Source of the DNA: Amylibacter sp. IMCC11727
Lineage (GTDB): Bacteria > Pseudomonadota > Alphaproteobacteria > Rhodobacterales > Rhodobacteraceae
Length of the DNA stretch: 64,000 nt
Assembly: GCF_029854195.1 (NCBI RefSeq)
Contig: NZ_CP122960.1
Span: forward strand, 1,122,001-1,186,000
Reading direction: 5' to 3'
Shown: positions 1 to 8,759 of the stretch, piece by piece
Layout of the letters: every line of letters starts with the position of its first letter
Position numbering within the stretch: position 1 is the stretch's first letter
The notes under the pieces: model-generated
What the model was told of the DNA's origin: nothing
What the model saw: only the letters and a program-made list of their open reading frames with translations
Databases searched by the model: none
Position numbers and translations under genes: made by a program

Positions 1-90
1 GTCATTGCTACGCATCTGTGCCGTGACCCCAAACTGGTCGGAAATCCTGATGGAATGCGGCGGGTGTTGAGTGGGCTAATGAACAGTTAA
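1..90 (+). CDS. 3' end of an unassigned gene (partial)
   Basis: The first reading frame is open from base 1 to a TAA stop at 88-90 and encodes 29 residues ending in RVLSGLMNS. The composition looks like real protein, but no family can be named from so short a tail. No terminator hairpin follows it. It lies on the flank that an IS66 element joins at 411. It could be a chance open frame. Confidence 0.35.
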   Translation, partial: VIATHLCRDPKLVGNPDGMRRVLSGLMNS

Positions 91-410
91 AGGTGCTTCC
101 AGCACAATACTGTGGCATTTACACTTGAAAAGTACGTTCTGGTTCCTAAATGTGCATTAGTTCATATTAGCGAGTACTCAAATGTCATATCCAGTTTTAA
201 TGTTGTCTCAAAGTGCGTTGATCAATCATGGACTTGGGCCATCAGATGCAAAAGCATGTAACAACATGGTACGATTTGAAAGCCGAAGGAAAAAGACGCC
301 GGTGATCAAGAATATTGGGTTGCGCTTTACGTTGGTCGAACAACGTTTAGCAAGCATGTACCTGATTCCTTCCACTGATATTTGGCCAAACCAAAATGAG
401 CGTGTAAAAC
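91..410. other. Unassigned left flank of the IS66 element
   Basis: This stretch holds no gene I can identify. A plus-strand frame starting with ATG at 182 (85 codons) runs through the terminal repeat of the insertion sequence and stops at 437-439, so its last ten codons lie inside the element. Its product has no recognisable domain. Other frames carry short peptide-like pieces with stops (for example DQEYWVALYVGRTTFSKHV at about 302-358), which could be the remains of a decayed gene. AT content is higher than in the flanking housekeeping genes. Confidence 0.35.
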
Positions 411-434
411 GTAAGCACTTGGAGAACCTGTTCC
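411..434 (+). repeat. IS66 terminal inverted repeat, tnpC side (IRR)
   Basis: Reads GTAAGCACTTGGAGAACCTG from 411 inward. It matches the opposite end at GTAAGC, TTGG and GAACC. It lies just downstream of the tnpC stop codon (454). Confidence 0.8.
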
Positions 435-453
435 AGTAGGCGAACCCCTAGCT

Positions 454-1956
454 TCACCCCTTGTAGTTCCAAGGTAGCAGCTCATCAATTCTGTTGATCT
501 TGTGGTTGGCGATGCGGGTTAGGACGTCTGTGAGCCACTCTTGGGGATCAACGTTGTTGAGCTTGGCGGTTTCCATGAGGGTATAGATGATGGCAGCTGA
601 CTGGCCCCCGCGTTCAGATCCCATGAACATGTAGTTTTTGCGGCCTATGGCAATGCCACGCATGGATCGTTCTGCTGTATTGTTGTCCAGCTCCAGAAAG
701 CCATGATCCAAATAGTCACGCAGCCTCTTCATGCGGGTCAGTGCGTATCTGATTGCATTGGCCAATGGCGTTTTGCCCGATAGTTTGGGTAACTCGCCTT
801 GCAGCCAGCTTTCCAGATCATCAAGAATAGGTTTTGCTTTTTGTTGTCGCAGTGCGACGCGCTGGCCTGGCGGTGAGCCGCGTGCTTCCTTCTCTACGGC
901 ATAGAGCTGGGCGATGCGCTGTATGGCCTCTTCAGCCACATGCGAGCCTTGGGACTTGAACACGTCTACAAACTTGCGTCTGATATGGGCCATGCAGGCC
1001 ACTTCCTTGATCTGGCCAGAACGGTAAAGCTCTTCAAATCCTGCGTAGCCATCGGCATGCATCCAGCCTTGGTAACCTTTGAGATGTTCGCTTGGTCGGA
1101 TACCTCTGCGGTCTAGCGTGAACTCATACCAAGCAGCTGGTGGGGTATCACTGGCCCAAGGGCGTTCGTCCCTGTCATAGGCCCAGAGGCGGGCTGTCTT
1201 TGTCTTGCCAATGCCTGGCGCCAGCATCTTCACGGGCGTATCATCGGCAAAGATGGCTTGGCCTGACAGAACGTGACGTTTGATGGCCATCGCCAGTGGT
1301 TCCAGCAACGCTGCGGATTTACCCACCCATCCCGCCAGTGTCGAACGATCAATGTCCAAGCCCTCACGGGCAAAGATTTGTGCCTGACGGTAGAGCGGCA
1401 AGTGATCCATGTATTTGCTGATCAACACATGGGCTAAGAACCCTGGGCCGGGAATGCCCTTCTCAATCGGGCGTGACGGCAGTGGTGCTTGGCTGATTGC
1501 CTCGCAACACTTACAGGCCACGCGGGGGCGGATGATCTGGTTCACGACAAAGCGTCCCGGGACGTATTCCAGCTCTTCTGTTGTATCGCGGGCCAACTCG
1601 CGCAGTGCACCTCCACACTCGGCGCAGTCATCACCGACAGAAAGAACCCGTTCCACGCGTGGCAGATGATCAGGCAGTGGTTTACGCTTGGGTTTGATCT
1701 TTGCATGCGCAGCAGGTTGCTCAGGCGGCGCATTGGGCGCGATCACAGCTTGAGCAACTTCTTCATCCTCAAGTCGCAATTGTAGCTGATCGATGCCCTC
1801 GGCCTTCGATCCAAAGCGGTGACTGTTCTGCCCTGCAACCTGATGGCGCAGCTTCTCAATAAGCAAGTCACGGTTCTTCAACTCGGCTAATAATCCAACG
1901 GTGAACTCGCGCAACTCTGTGGGTTCGGAGGGGATTATATCGGGTGCATCGGGCAT
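454..1956 (-). CDS. tnpC: IS66-family transposase TnpC
   Basis: Catalytic DDE transposase of the IS66 element, 500 aa, full length. An N-terminal leucine-rich helix (about residues 20-60) is followed by a zinc-finger segment with CxxC and CKCC clusters (about 110-155), then the catalytic core. The acidic triad is visible as DDTPVKML, HADGYAGF and LDNNTAERSMR. The C-terminus ends with the family's ELLPWNYKG signature. The start lies 67 bp downstream of tnpB in the same direction. I see no frameshift or internal stop, so the protein is probably functional. Confidence 0.95.
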   Translation of the reverse strand: MPDAPDIIPSEPTELREFTVGLLAELKNRDLLIEKLRHQVAGQNSHRFGSKAEGIDQLQLRLEDEEVAQAVIAPNAPPEQPAAHAKIKPKRKPLPDHLPRVERVLSVGDDCAECGGALRELARDTTEELEYVPGRFVVNQIIRPRVACKCCEAISQAPLPSRPIEKGIPGPGFLAHVLISKYMDHLPLYRQAQIFAREGLDIDRSTLAGWVGKSAALLEPLAMAIKRHVLSGQAIFADDTPVKMLAPGIGKTKTARLWAYDRDERPWASDTPPAAWYEFTLDRRGIRPSEHLKGYQGWMHADGYAGFEELYRSGQIKEVACMAHIRRKFVDVFKSQGSHVAEEAIQRIAQLYAVEKEARGSPPGQRVALRQQKAKPILDDLESWLQGELPKLSGKTPLANAIRYALTRMKRLRDYLDHGFLELDNNTAERSMRGIAIGRKNYMFMGSERGGQSAAIIYTLMETAKLNNVDPQEWLTDVLTRIANHKINRIDELLPWNYKG

Positions 1957-2023
1957 GCGTTCCTATACTTGATGTGGTCAGCGTCGTGAATCCCTGAACG
2001 TACAAAAACCAACAAATATGCAC

Positions 2024-2371
2024 CTATCCAACTTGCAATGGCCGCCACGTCTTCTGGGGCATGCGCCAGTCGATGCCTTCCAACAGCATTGATAATTGTG
2101 CGGGCGTTACACTGATCTTGCCGTCTTTTGCAGCAGGCCAAACAAAGCGGCCTTTCTCCAGCCGCTTGCTGAATAGACATGCGCCCTGTTGATCCCACCA
2201 AATGATCTTCAAAAGGTCACCCCGACGGCCACGGAACACAAACAGATGGCCCGAGTACGGGTCTTGTTCTAGGACGCTTGCCGCTTGCGATGCCAGTGTA
2301 TAGAAGCCGCGCCGCATGTCCGTTACGCCAGCCGCAAGCCAAACCCGTGTATTACTAGGAACGGGGATCAA
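2024..2371 (-). CDS. tnpB: IS66 accessory protein TnpB (Orf2)
   Basis: 115-residue IS66 Orf2 protein, needed together with TnpA for transposition of three-gene IS66 elements; its biochemical role is not established. The sequence carries the family core TDMRRGFYTLA, then the conserved GHLFVFRGRRGDLLKIIWWD, and a C-terminal segment ending WRPLQVG. Its ATG overlaps the tnpA stop by four bases (2368-2371), so it is probably translationally coupled. Confidence 0.93.
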   Translation of the reverse strand: MIPVPSNTRVWLAAGVTDMRRGFYTLASQAASVLEQDPYSGHLFVFRGRRGDLLKIIWWDQQGACLFSKRLEKGRFVWPAAKDGKISVTPAQLSMLLEGIDWRMPQKTWRPLQVG

Positions 2372-2745
2372 ACGGCCAATCCTTCGACCAAACCCACAAC
2401 CGCGCTCAGCGCTGTTGGCCCCTCAATCAAAACCCGTCGTCCATCCGACAACGTTAGATCAACGCGCGTCGCACAAAGAGCTGAAGCCGAAGGGGTAGTG
2501 ACCATCCTATCTATCGGCTGAGCGCTCAGTTCAACTTCGACAGGCAGAAAAGCGTCTTCGGGGGGAGAGGTTATGTCCTCCGTGGGCGTTGCAAAGCGGG
2601 GATCCTTCATCCAGTTGTGAATCAAGTTTGCGTTCACTGCATAACGTCGTGCAACTTGCGCGACAGAAAAGCCCTCCGTTGCCGCTTGGCGGCAAATCTC
2701 TCGCTTCTCGTCATCCGACCAAAAGCGCTTCTTTCCTCGGCTCAT
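2368..2745 (-). CDS. tnpA: IS66 accessory protein TnpA (Orf1), HTH
   Basis: 125-residue first gene of the IS66 element. The N-terminal half is a helix-turn-helix of the transposase_8/IS3 Orf A type (FWSDDEKREICRQAATEG, then SVAQVARRYAVNANLIHNWM, about residues 8-46) that probably binds the element ends. The C-terminal half (about 80-125, RVDLTLSDGRRVLIEGP) is the conserved tail of IS66 Orf1. A 10-bp inverted repeat lies directly upstream at 2756-2785. Confidence 0.92.
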   Translation of the reverse strand: MSRGKKRFWSDDEKREICRQAATEGFSVAQVARRYAVNANLIHNWMKDPRFATPTEDITSPPEDAFLPVEVELSAQPIDRMVTTPSASALCATRVDLTLSDGRRVLIEGPTALSAVVGLVEGLAV

Positions 2746-2755
2746 AAAATGCCCC

Positions 2756-2785
2756 TAAGTGTCCATTCTCAATAGTGGACACTTA
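2756..2785 (-). repeat. Perfect 10-bp inverted repeat just upstream of tnpA
   Basis: Arms TAAGTGTCCA (2756-2765) and TGGACACTTA (2776-2785) flank a 10-base loop, 10 bases before the tnpA start codon and inside the element. In mRNA it would form a hairpin in the tnpA leader; as DNA it could be an operator. No T-run follows it, so it is not an intrinsic terminator. Its function is unknown. Confidence 0.6.
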
Positions 2786-2807
2786 ACTCATTCCCTCACT
2801 CTCCGTC

Positions 2808-2831
2808 AGAGCGGGTTCGCCAAACGCTTAC
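2808..2831 (-). repeat. IS66 terminal inverted repeat, tnpA side (IRL)
   Basis: On the minus strand it reads GTAAGCGTTTGGCGAACCCG from 2831 inward. It is the partner of the repeat at 411-434 and lies upstream of tnpA. Confidence 0.8.
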
Positions 2832-2835
2832 CCTG

Positions 2836-3969
2836 TTGGGGCTGGGTGGCATTGCATTTGGTATTGATGAAATCGCGAACGATGACGATGACGACAACAC
2901 AGCGCCTGCTGAGCGGTCTGGCGAAGAGTTCGTAGGGGACGACACAGCGCAGACATTCACAGGCACAGACGGTGACGATCTGGTCGATCTTGCTGGCGGT
3001 GACGATGTAGCTGATCTGGGCGCAGGGAACGACGAAGCTCGTTTGGGCGTTGGGTTTGACACAGCCTTTGGTGGTGACGGCAACGACAGCATCGACGGCG
3101 GGTTTGGCGAAGACAGCATCGACGGCGGCGCTGGCGATGACCGCCTTGACCTTGGCGAGCAAAGCGACATCGCAGATGGCGGTGACGGCGATGATCTGAT
3201 CTTCGGTGAAGAAGGCGACGATGTTATCACTGGCGGCTTTGGCGAAGACCGCTTGTACGGTGAAGAAGGTAGCGACGACATCAGCGGCGGTGGCCAAGAC
3301 GACCAAATCTTCGGCGGTCGCGGCGATGATGTTCTGCGCGGCAACAACGGATCAGACTCTGTTTCTGGCGGCATTGGTGATGACTTTGTCACTGGTAACG
3401 CGGGCGACGATTTGGTTTTTGGTAACGGTGGCGATGACTCGGTTATTGGCGGTATTGGTGATGACGTCGTTTTCGGTGGCAATGACACGGATACTGTTCG
3501 CGGCGATGCAGGTGACGATATCGTTTACGGCGGGTCCGGTGCTGACCTCGTTGGCGGCGGCGACGGCAACGACTTCTTGTTCGGCTCTGACCTTGACACA
3601 GAGGCCAGTGGCTTTGACGCGCTCCTTGACGACAACGAAATGGATCGTCTGTTCGGTGGTGCTGGCGAAGACAACATTCTGGTCCAACGTCAGGATATTG
3701 CCACGGGTGGTGATGATGCTGACACGTTTACGTTGGATGCGCGTGAGCTTGGTGATGCTTCTACGATCACTGATTTCGACTCCAGCGAGGACATGGTTGA
3801 GCTGTTGTTCCCAGCAAGCGAAGCTGATCCAACCATTACGATCCAAGAATTGCAGGACGATGCGGGTACTGTAATCGGGTCTACAGTTGTTGTGAACGGA
3901 ACGGCGGTTTCCAATGTAACGACAAGCACACCTTTGACGGTGGCTGATGTTACGGTGGTCCGCGTCTAA
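2836..3969 (+). CDS. RTX-type calcium-binding repeat protein, 5' end lost to IS66
   Basis: About 377 residues rich in RTX nonapeptides of the GGxGxDxxx type (GGDGNDS, GGAGDDR, GGFGEDR and similar, roughly 20 copies between residues 50 and 270), which form a calcium-binding beta-roll in secreted proteins. A conserved Rhodobacteraceae-like C-terminal domain follows (DTFTLDARELGDASTITDFD onward). The frame is open upstream to 2776 but has no ATG or good ribosome site; TTG at 2836 is the only nominal start. The IS66 end at 2831 lies directly in front, and the residual LLGLGGIAFGIDEIAN looks like the end of a hydrophobic N-terminus. The gene is therefore probably truncated and may be silent. Confidence 0.75.
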   Translation: MGLGGIAFGIDEIANDDDDDNTAPAERSGEEFVGDDTAQTFTGTDGDDLVDLAGGDDVADLGAGNDEARLGVGFDTAFGGDGNDSIDGGFGEDSIDGGAGDDRLDLGEQSDIADGGDGDDLIFGEEGDDVITGGFGEDRLYGEEGSDDISGGGQDDQIFGGRGDDVLRGNNGSDSVSGGIGDDFVTGNAGDDLVFGNGGDDSVIGGIGDDVVFGGNDTDTVRGDAGDDIVYGGSGADLVGGGDGNDFLFGSDLDTEASGFDALLDDNEMDRLFGGAGEDNILVQRQDIATGGDDADTFTLDARELGDASTITDFDSSEDMVELLFPASEADPTITIQELQDDAGTVIGSTVVVNGTAVSNVTTSTPLTVADVTVVRV

Positions 3970-3993
3970 TCGCGACCTTGCAGACTTATGAAT

Positions 3994-5199
3994 TTATTGC
4001 GGCGTGTCCTTCGGGGCGCGCCGCGATAGTATCAGGATGGCGACTAGGCCTGTGCCTGAAATCCACAGACTTGCGGCGCTAATCCCGATAAGGTTGGCCA
4101 ACGCACCTATGACAAATGCGCCAAGCGCTGTGGCCCCAAGACCCACAACCACCCATATAGACATGACACGACCGCGCATATCGTCGGGCAGGTCTGCTTG
4201 GATCATGGATTGCATAGTGACGCCGAAATACGTGCCTGTGGCCCCTAGCATCGCGGCACAGAACAGGGCCAACGCCCAAATTTGCGTGGTTCCAAGAACA
4301 GCCATCGCCAAAAGCCCCACAATGGCAACCGAGACGTTGCCAAGGGACAAGGCGTTTCGGCCCGTGGATTTACGCCCCATTGCTTTGTAAATCGCGGCAC
4401 ACAGCGCACCACCGCCTACTGCAGAGCCGAGTTGGCCAAGCCCAACCGCCCCAAGGTTAAAGGACCCATCTGCGATGATCGGTAACACTTCGAGAACACC
4501 ACGCAGGGCAACCGAGAATACTGCGGTTGTGGCCAGAACAGCCACAATCGTGCGCCGTTGACGGATATATCGCATGCCTTCCGCCATGGCAGTGACAAAG
4601 GGCTCGCCACCGTGCTTGGTGAGTTCGCGCGGGTGCAGGCGGAACAAGACGGCAAGGTTCGGCAGAAATAGCACCAACGTGACCAGCAGCGCCGTTGTTG
4701 TGCCCGTTAGATCAATGAGAACGCCGCCGATAGCCGGGCTGATCAATCGCGCGAGGTTAAAATTCAGCGCGGACAGAGCCACAACCGAGGACACATCTTC
4801 GGCCTTTACCAAACGCGGGGCCAGCGACAGGCGCACAGGGTGATGTGCCGCCGTCACTGTACCAATGGCCAAGGATATCAGGATCAAACTGAACGTCGCG
4901 ACGTGTCCCGCAATTTGCAGCGCCAGCAGAACGGCAATGCAGGCGATCATGGCCAGATTGGTAGCATAGGCGGCCCGTTTGATATCGGAGCGATCCACCA
5001 AGACCCCAAAAAAAGGCCCGCCAAACAGCGTCGGCAGCAAAGAGCACGCGGCCACGATGCCAACGAATTGTGCTGAATGGGTCAGATCCCAGGCCAGCCA
5101 GCCAATGACAATACGGCTGATCCACAGGGCGTTGACGTTGGCAACCGCACCAAAAAAGTACAATCGAAATTCGGGGGACCGCAGGGCGACTAGGTTCAT
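3994..5199 (-). CDS. MFS transporter (EntS/MFS_3 type)
   Basis: 401-residue inner-membrane transporter of the major facilitator superfamily with about twelve hydrophobic helices. The N-terminal RSPEFRLYFFGAVANVNALW and the loop GVLVDRSDIKRAAYATN (between helices 2 and 3) resemble the MFS_3 group that includes enterobactin exporter EntS. The substrate cannot be told from sequence. It is convergent with the RTX gene and stands alone; the next minus-strand gene upstream (5279) is separated by 79 bp, so co-transcription with the TRAP permease is possible. Confidence 0.85.
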   Translation of the reverse strand: MNLVALRSPEFRLYFFGAVANVNALWISRIVIGWLAWDLTHSAQFVGIVAACSLLPTLFGGPFFGVLVDRSDIKRAAYATNLAMIACIAVLLALQIAGHVATFSLILISLAIGTVTAAHHPVRLSLAPRLVKAEDVSSVVALSALNFNLARLISPAIGGVLIDLTGTTTALLVTLVLFLPNLAVLFRLHPRELTKHGGEPFVTAMAEGMRYIRQRRTIVAVLATTAVFSVALRGVLEVLPIIADGSFNLGAVGLGQLGSAVGGGALCAAIYKAMGRKSTGRNALSLGNVSVAIVGLLAMAVLGTTQIWALALFCAAMLGATGTYFGVTMQSMIQADLPDDMRGRVMSIWVVVGLGATALGAFVIGALANLIGISAASLWISGTGLVAILILSRRAPKDTPQ

Positions 5200-5278
5200 A
5201 GACGAACCCTAAGACAGGGTTCGACAGAGGAAAAGCGCAAAGCAGTCGCCACACAAATGACGGTGCGTTTGTTCCGCG

Positions 5279-7636
5279 TTAGGCGGCTGCCTTGCGGGCC
5301 TGCACCGTATGGAAAGCAATCACCGCCACGGCGGCAATTAGAGCAGGGACATGGAACATTGGATCGCTCATCATGATTACGGCGGCAATGGCCAATCGCG
5401 CCACAATTTCCCATGCAGGCATGGCCCGTTGGTCATAGGCGGCCAGAGCGCTCGCCAACAAATACAGCGCAAGGATTAGACGGGCAATCAACCACAGCAG
5501 GGCGCCTAGATAGAACTCACCATCATAGCCTGGCAGGTATTTGTCCGCATCGCCCGTTGCAGCAGGGTTCAGGATTGCAGGTTCGATCAGCAACAGCTCT
5601 GGGTACATGGCGAAAACAAACGGGATCACAAACATCACAATACCCGATTTCACAGCCGAGAACCCAGTGGCCATGGGTTCTGCTTTGGTGATTGTGGCCG
5701 CCGTAAAGGCCGCAATGGCCACAGGTGGCGTAATGGCCGAGGCGACCGCAAAGTAAAAAATGAACATGTTGGCGGTAAAGATCGACAGGCCAAGCCCTGC
5801 AAGCAATGGCCCCATCAACAACGCAACGTTGATATAGGCAGGCACCGCAGGCATCCCCATTCCAAGCAGAACCGCCAACGCCATCGTGGTGAACAATGCG
5901 ATGAATTGGAACATCACCGAACCACCAGAGCCAAGGTTGAGCGATTGAAGGAAGCTCAACACATCAAGAGCGATAAATTTCGACAGACCAGTAAAGTTCA
6001 GGCAGAAGTCAATAATCGAAACAGCCAAAAACATCAGGTAGAGGGTCGAAATAAGAACGCCCGCACCTGACAACGCGTCGAGGATTTTCTTCGGAGTTTT
6101 GCGGACCTCTGGGTCGATAAACAGCAGCACCACCAAAAAAATCACGGCCCACCATCCAGCACTGCCTGCATCGCCAACGGAGTTTTGCACAATGCGCAAA
6201 AGCCACGGCAGATCAGTGGCACGGCATTTTTCGCCTTCGATGATGGTTTCAACGCCAATCAGCCAACCGATGGGGCCACAATCGATGTTTTCTTTTGACG
6301 TAAGCAACAAAACAAGGATCAGCAGGATTGGGCCAAAGATTTGCAAAAGGTGCAGTTTGTCTTTGCGATCCAGCACCATGTCTGGTGTTTTTTCGCCAAT
6401 CGCCTCGATCCCTTGTTTGCGGGATTGGAACACTGCGGACAGGAACAGACAGAAGAAGTAGGCCACTGCTGGGATCGTCGCAGCGATAATCACCTCGCGG
6501 TAGGGAACCGCTGTCAGGGCTGCCAGAATAAACGCTGCAACGCCCATGACGGGCGGCATGATAGACCCGCCAGAAGAGGCAGCCGCCTCGACCCCGCCCG
6601 CAAAGACGCGGGAAAAGCCGCGTTTGATCATCATCGGGATGGTCAGAACACCCGTGGACAAAACGTTCACCACGGGGCCGCCCGAAATGGTGCCAAACAT
6701 AGCGCTAGAAATAATCGCCGCATGTGCGGGGCCACCGCGCAGTTTGCGGGTCCAAAGGAATGCCAGTTTGATCAGGGATTGCCCCCCAGCGGAGGCCCCA
6801 AAAAGACCGCCCAATACGATGTAGGGGAAGACTGTGTTCATGATGATGTCGATAAATCGACCCAGTAGACCAGAAGCGGAATTCACAAGAACATCATGCA
6901 CGCGGGGACGCCCATCCGTAAGCATGCGGGGTTCGCCGCCTAGTTTCGTCATCAAATATTTGTTGATGTCATCTGGCCCGTGGAAATACCAAACCAGCAC
7001 AGTGACAATGGTGTAACCCGCGATCAGGATTGACACCATAACCAGTGGTAAGCCCCACACTTTGACGTTGTAAGCAAGGAACACGATCACAGCGACACCA
7101 ACAATCAGCACAAGGAACCCACCCGTTGTGTTGATACATTGAGGGTCTTCTACGCTATCAGGGACGGGCAGGCCGTACAGCTCTGCAAATTCGCGTTCTT
7201 CGATCAAGCTTTTGGCGATCAGTTCGGCCCGTTCACCCGTGAATTGATCCACGATACACACGCTGTCGATTTCCATAAGATAAGTAATGGAAATAGCCGC
7301 GGCCGCCACTACAAGGGCCACATCCATAAACAGGCCAAAGTTGCGCCGCGCACTGCTGCGGTTGGCCCAATCTCGAAACATCGAGTGTTTTAACGCGACG
7401 ATCAGCATCATCCAAAAGAAGATCAGCGGGTAAAAATACTCATACGGAAATTTGCGCACAACGACCCAATCAAGGCCCGTGATCGCGCGTGCGGCGTTGT
7501 CCATGCCAGGAATGCCAGGCATGGCGTTTAACATGCCGACCAAAACTAAGAATAGCGCCAGAAAGTAAACCAGTTTTGACGTTGGTTTGGGATCCTCAGC
7601 TGAGACTTTTGCTGCAACGTTTGGGTCTTGTGACAT
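5279..7636 (-). CDS. TRAP transporter fused permease (DctQM-type, TAXI system)
   Basis: 785-residue membrane protein in which the small (DctQ-like) and large (DctM-like) TRAP subunits are fused, as is usual for TAXI-type TRAP systems. Many hydrophobic segments are present; the DctM part shows GGLFGASAGGQSLIKLAF and the conserved PPVMGVAAFILA and AITPPVAIAAF segments. With the TAXI binding protein just upstream it should take up an organic acid or similar solute using an ion gradient. I chose ATG 7636 over the TTG at 7672 because the TTG lies within the terminator hairpin and an AAGG site precedes the ATG. Confidence 0.9.
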   Translation of the reverse strand: MSQDPNVAAKVSAEDPKPTSKLVYFLALFLVLVGMLNAMPGIPGMDNAARAITGLDWVVVRKFPYEYFYPLIFFWMMLIVALKHSMFRDWANRSSARRNFGLFMDVALVVAAAAISITYLMEIDSVCIVDQFTGERAELIAKSLIEEREFAELYGLPVPDSVEDPQCINTTGGFLVLIVGVAVIVFLAYNVKVWGLPLVMVSILIAGYTIVTVLVWYFHGPDDINKYLMTKLGGEPRMLTDGRPRVHDVLVNSASGLLGRFIDIIMNTVFPYIVLGGLFGASAGGQSLIKLAFLWTRKLRGGPAHAAIISSAMFGTISGGPVVNVLSTGVLTIPMMIKRGFSRVFAGGVEAAASSGGSIMPPVMGVAAFILAALTAVPYREVIIAATIPAVAYFFCLFLSAVFQSRKQGIEAIGEKTPDMVLDRKDKLHLLQIFGPILLILVLLLTSKENIDCGPIGWLIGVETIIEGEKCRATDLPWLLRIVQNSVGDAGSAGWWAVIFLVVLLFIDPEVRKTPKKILDALSGAGVLISTLYLMFLAVSIIDFCLNFTGLSKFIALDVLSFLQSLNLGSGGSVMFQFIALFTTMALAVLLGMGMPAVPAYINVALLMGPLLAGLGLSIFTANMFIFYFAVASAITPPVAIAAFTAATITKAEPMATGFSAVKSGIVMFVIPFVFAMYPELLLIEPAILNPAATGDADKYLPGYDGEFYLGALLWLIARLILALYLLASALAAYDQRAMPAWEIVARLAIAAVIMMSDPMFHVPALIAAVAVIAFHTVQARKAAA

Positions 7637-7655
7637 GGATTTTAGCCTTGCTTGG

Positions 7656-7689
7656 TAAAAAACAGGCCGCAAATTGTGCGGCCTGTTTT
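7656..7689 (-). terminator. Hairpin terminator/attenuator between TAXI gene and TRAP permease
   Basis: A perfect 13-bp stem (arms 7659-7671 and 7677-7689, 5-base loop) is followed on the minus strand by six T residues. It lies 20 bp after the stop of the binding-protein gene and 20 bp before the permease start. Such hairpins usually let the binding protein be made in excess over the permease. Confidence 0.85.
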
Positions 7690-7709
7690 AAAGATCAAAG
7701 TTGAAAAGA

Positions 7710-8759
7710 TTACTCTTTTGCGCAGTCGTCGATTTTGAAGCCTGCTTCTTCCCACGCAGCAACAGCGCCTGGGTGGTATTTGATTGGGTTGGCACCACAC
7801 ATGCCAGATTCCACAACATCCACGATGCCAAAGCCCGCGTTAGACGCGAAAGGTGCTTTTGCCTTCATTTCATCAAGGGTTTCGATGTGTGCTGTAACCA
7901 GTGCTTTGACCAGATCGAAATCCATGTCTTTGTGAACCACATCGCCACCGATTGTTGCCAAGCCACGGAATTTACCGTCTTCGGACACAACAGTCACACC
8001 GTTTGGTGCTTTCATATCAGCCACATCCATCACCCAAGGCGCAGAGCCTGGAGCACGGGTGTATTTTTGCCATGCTTCGGATTCGAACTTTTCTTTTGGC
8101 ACTGACCAAATTGTCATATCACCAGCGGATAGAACGGTTGTGATACGCGTATCAGGAAATAGCATCGGCAAAACGGCGGCTTCTACGGAACCATCAGAAA
8201 TGGTCTTTGGCGCTTGGCCCCAGTTGACCTGTACACCTTCGTAACCGTCGCCGTCTTTCAGCCCAGTAGTCAGTTGGATTACAGCGCGCGCGTTTGTCAG
8301 CGCAGCCCCGCGCGGCGGACCGTTCAGAATCTTGCGACCCTTGATGTCATCCCAGCCTTTGATGTTGTTTGAGTTGTACGCATAAAGCCCAAACACACCA
8401 AGAGTCATGGGATAAAGCGCGCGCAGATTGCCTGCCAGTTCCGCACCTTTTTCCGCACCCAGCTTGGAATAGGGGCCACGGCCTTTGGACATCAAAAACG
8501 GTAGGATATAAGGCGCAGATGCGATGTCGGTTTTGCCTTCAGCCACGTTTTGGATGGAGTTTGTCAGTGTTTGACCATCGGACAGCTGAATGTTTGCAAT
8601 ACCGCGTTTTGCAGCCACTTCGCCAAGGTGACTGATGCCAAGGTGAACCGAACCACCAGGGCTTGCGGTTTCAGCTGTCAGGTTAACCTGAGCAGATGCC
8701 GAAGTTGCCGCCAGTGCGGTTGCCGCAACGATGGCGGACAGTGAAAAGAATTTTGACAT
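7710..8759 (-). CDS. TAXI-family TRAP transporter substrate-binding protein
   Basis: 349-residue periplasmic binding protein. The first 23 residues are a Sec signal peptide ending SASA, cleaved before QVNLTAE. The TAXI family core follows: TASPGGSVHLGISHLGEVA and EGKTDIASAPYILPF. It should capture the solute and deliver it to the fused permease encoded downstream. A strong ribosome site (GGAGG) precedes ATG 8759. The TRAP permease follows after an attenuating hairpin. The ligand is not predictable here. Confidence 0.9.
   Translation of the reverse strand: MSKFFSLSAIVAATALAATSASAQVNLTAETASPGGSVHLGISHLGEVAAKRGIANIQLSDGQTLTNSIQNVAEGKTDIASAPYILPFLMSKGRGPYSKLGAEKGAELAGNLRALYPMTLGVFGLYAYNSNNIKGWDDIKGRKILNGPPRGAALTNARAVIQLTTGLKDGDGYEGVQVNWGQAPKTISDGSVEAAVLPMLFPDTRITTVLSAGDMTIWSVPKEKFESEAWQKYTRAPGSAPWVMDVADMKAPNGVTVVSEDGKFRGLATIGGDVVHKDMDFDLVKALVTAHIETLDEMKAKAPFASNAGFGIVDVVESGMCGANPIKYHPGAVAAWEEAGFKIDDCAKE

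Larger units (their letters stand above)
411..2831 (-). mobile_element. Complete IS66-family insertion sequence
   Basis: The element is bounded by imperfect terminal inverted repeats that both begin GTAAGC, the usual start of IS66-family ends: one reads inward from 411 on the plus strand, the other inward from 2831 on the minus strand. About 18 of the first 24 positions match. Inside are the three standard genes tnpA, tnpB and tnpC in order on the minus strand, all full length. The 8 bases outside each end (403-410 TGTAAAAC and 2832-2839 CCTGTTGG) do not match, so the usual 8-bp target duplication is missing. The right end cuts into an RTX gene. Confidence 0.9.

Noticed and set aside
182..439. 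85-codon frame as a real gene at the left edge
   Set aside because: It reads into the IS66 terminal repeat, has no domain and no clear ribosome site; kept only as a note in the flank entry.
2796..3488. 230-residue minus-strand frame rich in SSPxPP repeats
   Set aside because: It is the antisense reading of the RTX nonapeptide repeats; the periodicity is explained fully by the plus-strand gene.
3061..3600. Tandem DNA repeats in the RTX gene that could suggest a CRISPR or satellite
   Set aside because: Repeat units are about 27 bp, in frame, degenerate and encode GGxGxDxxx; there are no spacers and no cas genes.
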